Below, one piece after another: positions 59,439 through 64,000 of a stretch of DNA of 64,000 nucleotides (positions within the stretch are counted from its first letter, which is position 1; each line of letters starts with the position of its first letter). Origin of the DNA: Demequina sp. TMPB413 (GTDB lineage: Bacteria; Actinomycetota; Actinomycetes; Actinomycetales; Demequinaceae); assembly GCF_020447105.2 (NCBI RefSeq), contig NZ_CP096184.1, positions 2,232,001 to 2,296,000 of the forward strand, written 5' to 3'. Under the pieces are notes generated by a model. That model was not told the DNA's origin. It searched no databases and was given only the letters and a program-made list of their open reading frames with translations. A program made the position numbers and the translations under genes.

Positions 59439-59991
59439 AGACGGAATCGCGAACGCCGCGCTCCAGTTGTTCTTGGAGCGCGGCTTCGGCGTCTCCGTCG
59501 ACGAGGTTGCGCAGGCGGCAGGGGCCTCCAAGCAGACCATCTACAAGTTCTTCGGCGGCAGAGAAGGACTCATTGGCGCGGCCATGCAAAGCGAACTCGA
59601 GGCCGTCGTCGGGCCGATGCGACAAGCGGCGAAGTTCGCAGGCTCGCCTGAGGATCGGCTCGAGCGCTTTGCTCAGGCCTATCAAGACACGCTTTTTGCC
59701 GACAATTGCCTTGCCATGTACCGCTTCGTGATTGGCGCAACACGTGAACATCCCGGCCTGAGCACCGTATTCAACGAGACGGTCGTTGAGTACCTCTCGG
59801 GGCTTGTGGAGCCTGCCGTCGCCGCAGCCACAGGTGCGGACCCCGTACGGTCACGGGAGATCGTGCAGATGTACCTCGGGATCCTCCAAGGCACAGAGCT
59901 CAACAGGGCCCTCGCAGGGATGAGCCCGGACGCAAGCACGCTCGCGGGCCTCAGGGCCGAGGCCGTCCGCGCCGTCCTCAAGTCGCAGTGA
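59404..59991 (+). CDS. TetR-family regulator
   Basis: A 195-residue repressor from a GTG at 59404 with GGAGGT 8 bases upstream, inside the end of the redoxin gene (35-base overlap). The HTH is IANAALQLFLERGFGVSVDE, then VAQAAGASKQTIYKFFGGRE. The ligand domain includes YRFVIGATREHPGLSTVFNE and IVQMYLGILQGTELNRAL, like TetR_C members with AefR-like C-termini. It likely controls the redoxin through the palindrome at 58552. Confidence 0.9.
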   Translation: MKGSASRGQARRDGIANAALQLFLERGFGVSVDEVAQAAGASKQTIYKFFGGREGLIGAAMQSELEAVVGPMRQAAKFAGSPEDRLERFAQAYQDTLFADNCLAMYRFVIGATREHPGLSTVFNETVVEYLSGLVEPAVAAATGADPVRSREIVQMYLGILQGTELNRALAGMSPDASTLAGLRAEAVRAVLKSQ

Positions 59992-60151
59992 CACCCGACG
60001 GGCTCCCACTTCCGATATGCCGTGACGCCGGCACGAACAGTCCCACGGAGGCCCCTCGTCACGCGGGTTCTACCGCCCTTGCAAGCCTTCTCGAGAGCGG
60101 TCGCCAGCTCACGGCTAGCGGATTGTCCCCCGAAAGGATCATACTTCTGCC

Positions 60152-60577
60152 ATGAGAACGCAAAGGCTGTCCTTGATCACCTTGCCGGTTGACGACCTCG
60201 GGGCCGCCATCGACTTCTATCAGCGCGCCATGGGGTGGGACGTCAAGATGCGCTTCGGCGACGACATCGCCTTCGTGCAGATGAACGGTTTTGTCGCCGC
60301 GTTGTGGTCGCGCGCCGCTTGGGAAGCCGAGGGGCTCGACTTTGCGCCGCCCGGCTACACCTCCTTCGCCATCAACTTCTCGCGTCCGCCAGAGGTTGAC
60401 GAGGTCGCCACCCAGTGGGCGGAAGCAGGAGGCGAGATCGCAAAGGCGCCCGGCGCGGTGTATTGGGGCGGGTACTCCGGTTACGTGCGCGATCCGTGGG
60501 GCAACCTCATCGAACTTGCGGTGAATGACGCGCTCCACATCGCTGAGGATGGCCTGACGGAACTGCGCGACAACTAG
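60152..60577 (+). CDS. VOC-family (glyoxalase-like) protein
   Basis: A 141-residue protein with two beta-alpha-beta-beta-beta units: LSLITLPVDDLGAAIDFYQR followed by AMGWDV, and PPEVDEVATQWAEAGGEIAK then GYSGYVRDPWGNLIELAVND. The end DPWGNLIEL, with a likely metal Glu, is the usual VOC signature. The substrate is unknown. It stands alone between the TetR gene and the repeat array. Confidence 0.9.
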   Translation: MRTQRLSLITLPVDDLGAAIDFYQRAMGWDVKMRFGDDIAFVQMNGFVAALWSRAAWEAEGLDFAPPGYTSFAINFSRPPEVDEVATQWAEAGGEIAKAPGAVYWGGYSGYVRDPWGNLIELAVNDALHIAEDGLTELRDN

Positions 60578-60589
60578 CCCCACCCTCCG

Positions 60590-60869
60590 CAAATGGCTTG
60601 ATTCGTACCGCCTGGCGCCCGTTCCCCGCACAAATGGCTTGATTCGTACCGCCCCAGGGGCCCCAGCGTCGGCAAATGGCTTGATTAGTACCAGCGTCGG
60701 CTGGCTACCACCCGGCCGACGCGTCGGCCGTTGATCCCTGCCGCACACCTCCGGTCGGAGCGCAGGCAGTACAAATCCAGCCACTTCTAAGGTCCAGGGG
60801 CTAGCAACGGTACAGATCCAGCCACTTGCGGAGCGGCGGGCCTTGGCGCGGTACAAATCAAGCCATTTG
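60590..60869. repeat. Symmetric array of six 20-bp repeats (three direct, three inverted)
   Basis: The unit CAAATGGCTTGATTCGTACC occurs at 60590-60609 and 60631-60650, and with one change at 60673-60692. Its reverse complement, with a few changes, occurs at 60768-60787, 60809-60828 and 60850-60869. Spacing is 41-42 bases within each half, so the halves mirror each other around about 60730. The middle (60693-60767) is GC-rich with CGTCGGC/GCCGACG arms. This fills most of the 382-base gap between the VOC and KhtT-like genes, and no frame in the gap looks coding. Confidence 0.85.
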
Positions 60870-60959
60870 CGGGGGCGGGGCCGACGCTGGCCACGGCTTC
60901 CCGCCGAGACCTCAGGCCGATCGCGTGACCGCTAGAGCTCTCCATGGGACAGTAGAGCC

Positions 60960-61439
60960 ATGGAAATCTTCGAGACCCCGCTGCCTGGCATAGGCGTTCG
61001 CTACGAGTTCACTTCGGAACTCGGCGACCATGTGGGTGTCGTGGTGCGCCGCGATGGAAAGCGCGATGTCGCGCTGTACGACCGCCAGGACCCCGACTCC
61101 TGCCGCGGCACCATGGAGCTCACAGAGGGCGATGCCAGCAAGCTCGCAGAGCTCCTTGGCGGCACCAACATCACGGCGCGGCTCGAGTCCCTGAGGCACA
61201 TGGTCGAGGGCCTTGCGATCGAGTGGGTGACGATGCCAGCGGCCGGTGGCTTGAGTGGCAAGACCATCGGCGACGGTCACATTCGCACCGCGACCTCTGC
61301 CTCGGTCGTTGCCGTCATCCGCGGCGATTCCGGCTTCCCAGGACCAGGACCAGAGTTTGTGCTCGAAGGGGGCGACACCGTGCTCGTCATGGGCGCGGAC
61401 GACGCGGTGGGCCACGCGCGCACCATTCTGACGGGCTGA
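60960..61439 (+). CDS. khtT: KhtT-like regulatory subunit (RCK_C) of a K+/H+ antiporter
   Basis: A 159-residue cytosolic protein. The N-terminal half has GIGVRYEFTSELGDHVGVVV. The C-terminal TrkA_C domain runs from about residue 85: MPAAGGLSGKTIGDGHIRTA, ASVVAVIRGDSGFPGPGPEF and LEGGDTVLVMGADDAV. In Bacillus, KhtT binds c-di-AMP and controls KhtU. It is 3 bases from the antiporter gene. Confidence 0.9.
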   Translation: MEIFETPLPGIGVRYEFTSELGDHVGVVVRRDGKRDVALYDRQDPDSCRGTMELTEGDASKLAELLGGTNITARLESLRHMVEGLAIEWVTMPAAGGLSGKTIGDGHIRTATSASVVAVIRGDSGFPGPGPEFVLEGGDTVLVMGADDAVGHARTILTG

Positions 61440-61442
61440 GCA

Positions 61443-62702
61443 ATGCCCACTCTCGCGGGCGTCTACCTGTCCGCCAACGCGACTGAGCCGCTCCACGCCT
61501 CGGTGGTGCTCATTGAGCTCGGGATCGTGTTGCTGGTGCTCGCGGGTCTGGGGCGACTTGCGTCCCGCATCGGGTTGCCGTCGGTGCCGCTGTACTTGCT
61601 CGCCGGCCTGGTCATGGGCGAGGGCAGCTTCTTCAAAGTCGATGCCGGCGAGGAGTTTCTCGCGATCGGGGCGCAGATCGGCGTCGTCATCCTGCTCCTG
61701 CTGCTCGGCCTCGAGTACTCGCCTGCCGACCTCAAACACGGACTCAAGACCACCTGGCTGGCCGGGCTCGTCGATGGTCTCGCCAATACAGTCCCCGGCA
61801 TCGTGATGGGGCTAGTACTTGGCTGGTCGCCGCAGGCCTCGCTACTGCTCGGTGGGGTGACCTACATCTCGTCTTCCGGCATCATCGCGCGCCTTCTCGA
61901 TGATTTCGACAGGTATGCGAACCGCGAGACGCCCGTCATCCTCAGCCTTCTTGTCATGGAGGACATCGTGATGGCGGTGTTCCTGCCCATCATGGCGGTG
62001 ATCTTGGTCGGGTCGAGCGTGGTGCAGGGTGCGGTGACAGCCGGCATCGCGATCGGCCTCGTCGCAGTGGCGTTCTTCGTGTCTCTCCGCTTCTCCACCC
62101 ATGTGTCAAAGGCCGTGCACTCGCGCTCACGCGAACTGCTGTTGTTGTCGGTGTTGGGCCTGTCGTTCTTGGTTGCCGGGATTGCGGAGGCGGCACAGAT
62201 TTCTGCAGCAGTGGGCGCGTTCCTCTTGGGTCTGACGCTCTCGGGTCAGGTCGCCGACGAGGTGCGGACCCTCCTTCCTCCCTTGCGCGACGTGTTCGGC
62301 GGGATCTTCTTCGTGTTCTTTGGACTCACGATCGACCCGCGCGACCTCCTGCCTGTCCTCGTGCCCGCGCTCATCCTGGCCATCATCACTGCAGTCACCA
62401 AGATTGCGACAGGCGCCTGGGCGGCGTCCCGTGCAGGCATTGGCCCCAAGGGACGCTGGCGTACCGGGTTGTCTCTTGTCGCGCGCGGAGAGTTCTCGAT
62501 CGTCATCGCCGGTCTCGGCGTGGCCGCCGGTGTCGAGAGCACCCTCGGGCCACTCGCGGCTGCCTACGTGCTCATCCTGGCCGTGGTGGGCTCGGTGCTC
62601 ATGCGGTGGGCAGACCGGATCCCGGTGCCCCGCGCCGTGACCAACCTCCCGACTCGGTCTACTCGCCTAGGAACCCGCGTCCGATCGACCAAGAAGGCCT
62701 AG
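61443..62702 (+). CDS. khtU: KhtU-like CPA2 cation/proton antiporter
   Basis: A 419-residue membrane antiporter with about 12 helices. CPA2 features are IGLPSVPLYLLAGLVMGEGS, the core LLLLGLEYSPADLKHGLKTT, YISSSGIIARLLDDFDRYAN and FFVFFGLTIDPRDLLPVL, then RWRTGLSLVARGEFSIVIAG. The basic C-terminus is short, with no RCK domain of its own; the separate KhtT-like subunit supplies that. It should export K+ in exchange for H+. Confidence 0.9.
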   Translation: MPTLAGVYLSANATEPLHASVVLIELGIVLLVLAGLGRLASRIGLPSVPLYLLAGLVMGEGSFFKVDAGEEFLAIGAQIGVVILLLLLGLEYSPADLKHGLKTTWLAGLVDGLANTVPGIVMGLVLGWSPQASLLLGGVTYISSSGIIARLLDDFDRYANRETPVILSLLVMEDIVMAVFLPIMAVILVGSSVVQGAVTAGIAIGLVAVAFFVSLRFSTHVSKAVHSRSRELLLLSVLGLSFLVAGIAEAAQISAAVGAFLLGLTLSGQVADEVRTLLPPLRDVFGGIFFVFFGLTIDPRDLLPVLVPALILAIITAVTKIATGAWAASRAGIGPKGRWRTGLSLVARGEFSIVIAGLGVAAGVESTLGPLAAAYVLILAVVGSVLMRWADRIPVPRAVTNLPTRSTRLGTRVRSTKKA

Positions 62703-62751
62703 CCAGCACGCCGCGCCCGCGGGTAGGAAGTCCGACCTGCTGGCCACTTTT
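62702..62751 (+). terminator. Probable terminator after khtTU
   Basis: GCCAGCA (62702-62708) pairs with TGCTGGC (62738-62744), with an inner CCGC/GCGG stem, followed by a TTTT run at 62748-62751. It overlaps the khtU stop and precedes an AT-richer gap with no gene seen until 62886. Confidence 0.45.
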
Positions 62752-62885
62752 CGTATGTAAGAATTGTCCGTCGCCCGGTGTGGCCCGCGCTTGCGAGGCC
62801 CCGGGATGATGCGCCGGTCACATCGCGCGGGTGGTGTGACACTCGCGCTTGCGGGCGCAACCATGGTGTTCTTCGGAGACTTCTG

Positions 62886-64000
62886 ATGTTTGCGCGCTAT
62901 CGCGAGATCCTGGCGCTGCCGGGCGCGTCTGCCTTCTTCTGGTGGGGCCTCCTGGCACGCATCCAGATGGGCATGACCGGGCTGGCGACGTTCCTCTTGG
63001 TCCAGATCGAGTACGGCTCCTACGCGCTCGCCGGCTCGGTCCTCGCAGCCGTCGCCATCGGCAACGCCATCCTGGCGCCTCAAGTCAGCCGACTCATCGA
63101 CGAGTTCGGCCAGTCACGCGTGTTGCGCATCGGATTCGCTCTGTCAGTGACGGCTCGGTGCGGTCTGGTGATCGCTGCGTTGATGCACGCGCCGCTGTGG
63201 ATGTTGCTGAGCGTGGCTCCCCTGGTGTCGCTCAGCGGTAGCCAATCGACGCTCACCCGCGCCCGGTGGACCCACATCGTCCCCGACAAGCACAGCCTCA
63301 ATACGGCGTTCTCCCTCGAGAGCTCGCTCGAAGAAGTGCTCTTCATCGCGGGTCCGGCGCTCGCCACAGTGCTCGCTACGACGGTGGCGTCGTGGCTTCC
63401 CAGCGCCATCGCGGCTTTCACGCTCCTGGTCGGCGGGTACGTGTTCTTGTCGTTGCGATCGACGGAGCCTCCCGCGCGCAGGGCCGACGCTGGGACAGTG
63501 CCGCTCACGATGGCGCCGGTGATCGACGGCTCGCTTCCGCGAGTGGGACTCGTTCCTGAAGGTGCACGCGCGCGCAAGCGGCCCCGCCGCTACCGCAACC
63601 CGTTACGCGGACATCTGCTGGTGACGACTCCCGCGCTCATCATCACGACCGTCGTGTTCGCCACCCAAGGCGCGCTCTTCGCGTCCGTCGACGCGTCCAC
63701 CGTGGCGCTCGCCGAGGAACTCGGTCACAAGTCGTGGTCGGGCCCCGTTCTCGCGGTCTTCGCCCTCGGTTCGTTGGCCGGAGGCCTGTTGTATGGCTCG
63801 CGCATGTGGGCGGGTTCTCTCGCATCGAGGCTGCTGTGGGGAGTCACGGGGAGCGGCATTGGCGCGGCCACGTTCGCCTTCGCTCCCAACCTGCTGGTGC
63901 TCGGGGCTCTCATGTTCATGACAGGACTGGTCATCGCTCCGACCATGGCGGTGGGCGACGGAGTGGTGCACGCGCTGATCCCTCGGTCTCGCATGACGGA
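62886..64000 (+). CDS. MFS transporter, second copy (cut by window end)
   Basis: The visible 371 codons open MFARYREILALPGASAFFWW, behind GGAGACTTCTG. The protein has many membrane helices. The segment TRARWTHIVPDKHSLNTAFS followed by LESSLEEVLFIAGPAL closely parallels the transporter at 43814 (TRARWSHI...HTAFSLEGALDEVLFVAGPA), so the two are paralogues. A basic loop (ARARKRPRRYRNPLR) lies between the two halves. Its 3' end is outside the window. The substrate is unknown. Confidence 0.85.
   Translation, partial: MFARYREILALPGASAFFWWGLLARIQMGMTGLATFLLVQIEYGSYALAGSVLAAVAIGNAILAPQVSRLIDEFGQSRVLRIGFALSVTARCGLVIAALMHAPLWMLLSVAPLVSLSGSQSTLTRARWTHIVPDKHSLNTAFSLESSLEEVLFIAGPALATVLATTVASWLPSAIAAFTLLVGGYVFLSLRSTEPPARRADAGTVPLTMAPVIDGSLPRVGLVPEGARARKRPRRYRNPLRGHLLVTTPALIITTVVFATQGALFASVDASTVALAEELGHKSWSGPVLAVFALGSLAGGLLYGSRMWAGSLASRLLWGVTGSGIGAATFAFAPNLLVLGALMFMTGLVIAPTMAVGDGVVHALIPRSRMT

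Noticed and set aside
60590-60869. CRISPR-like spacing of repeats
   Set aside because: Half of the copies are inverted, repeats are only 20 bp with variation, there are six copies, and no cas genes are near.

Overview
The window is GC-rich DNA (roughly 65-70 % GC by eye) from an actinobacterium. WhiB-like and BldC-like regulators, a roadblock conservon (CvnABCD), LppM-type lipoproteins, a DtxR/IdeR-type iron box and several apparently leaderless genes all point that way. Micrococcales (Demequina/Cellulomonas-like) is my guess, but nothing here fixes the genus.

Positions 1 to about 24,560 are the right part of an HK97-type siphophage prophage. Its left end, with the minor tail, lysis and integrase genes, lies outside the window. 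Nearly all of it is one long minus-strand operon starting at 22,909. First come small early or regulatory genes (ParB-like, WhiB-like, HTH, ASCH and Dam-type methylase genes), many chained by 4-base ATGA overlaps. Then come two HNH proteins, then the packaging and head genes (terminase small and large, portal, protease, capsid), connectors, tail tube, a tail assembly chaperone with a -1 frameshift, and the start of the tape measure gene. A plus-strand HIRAN-domain gene and a BldC-like/CI-like switch close the element. The CI-like repressor gene runs into the 3' half of a host tRNA-Arg gene and stops there. This is the layout of phages with integration-dependent immunity.

Positions 24,500-26,000 hold three host tRNA genes (Arg-ACG, Ser-GCT, Ser-TGA) and an orphan PIN-domain gene. 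They also hold a divergent pair: an ArsR-type metal sensor and a 29-residue peptide with four Cys-Cys pairs, with palindromes between them. The peptide is the best candidate for something undescribed.

Positions 26,000-47,000 are chromosomal. They contain the conservon cvnDCBA (minus strand), a quinone oxidoreductase, a HAD phosphatase, serS, a lipid kinase, pheA with a glycosyltransferase, and phosphoglucomutase. Four tandem paralogous LppM-like lipoproteins follow, then an MFS protein, an ATP-grasp protein, a DUF4190-like protein and an SRPBCC protein.

Positions 47,000-64,000 contain a small unknown gene, a MalY/PatB-type lyase and a PCu(A)C copper chaperone/DyP peroxidase operon. An iron-siderophore uptake operon (two permeases, ATPase, binding protein, ferric-siderophore reductase) follows behind an iron box. 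After that come a membrane redoxin coupled to a TetR regulator, a VOC protein, a symmetric array of six 20-bp repeats, a KhtTU-like K+/H+ antiporter, and a second MFS protein related to the first and cut by the window end.
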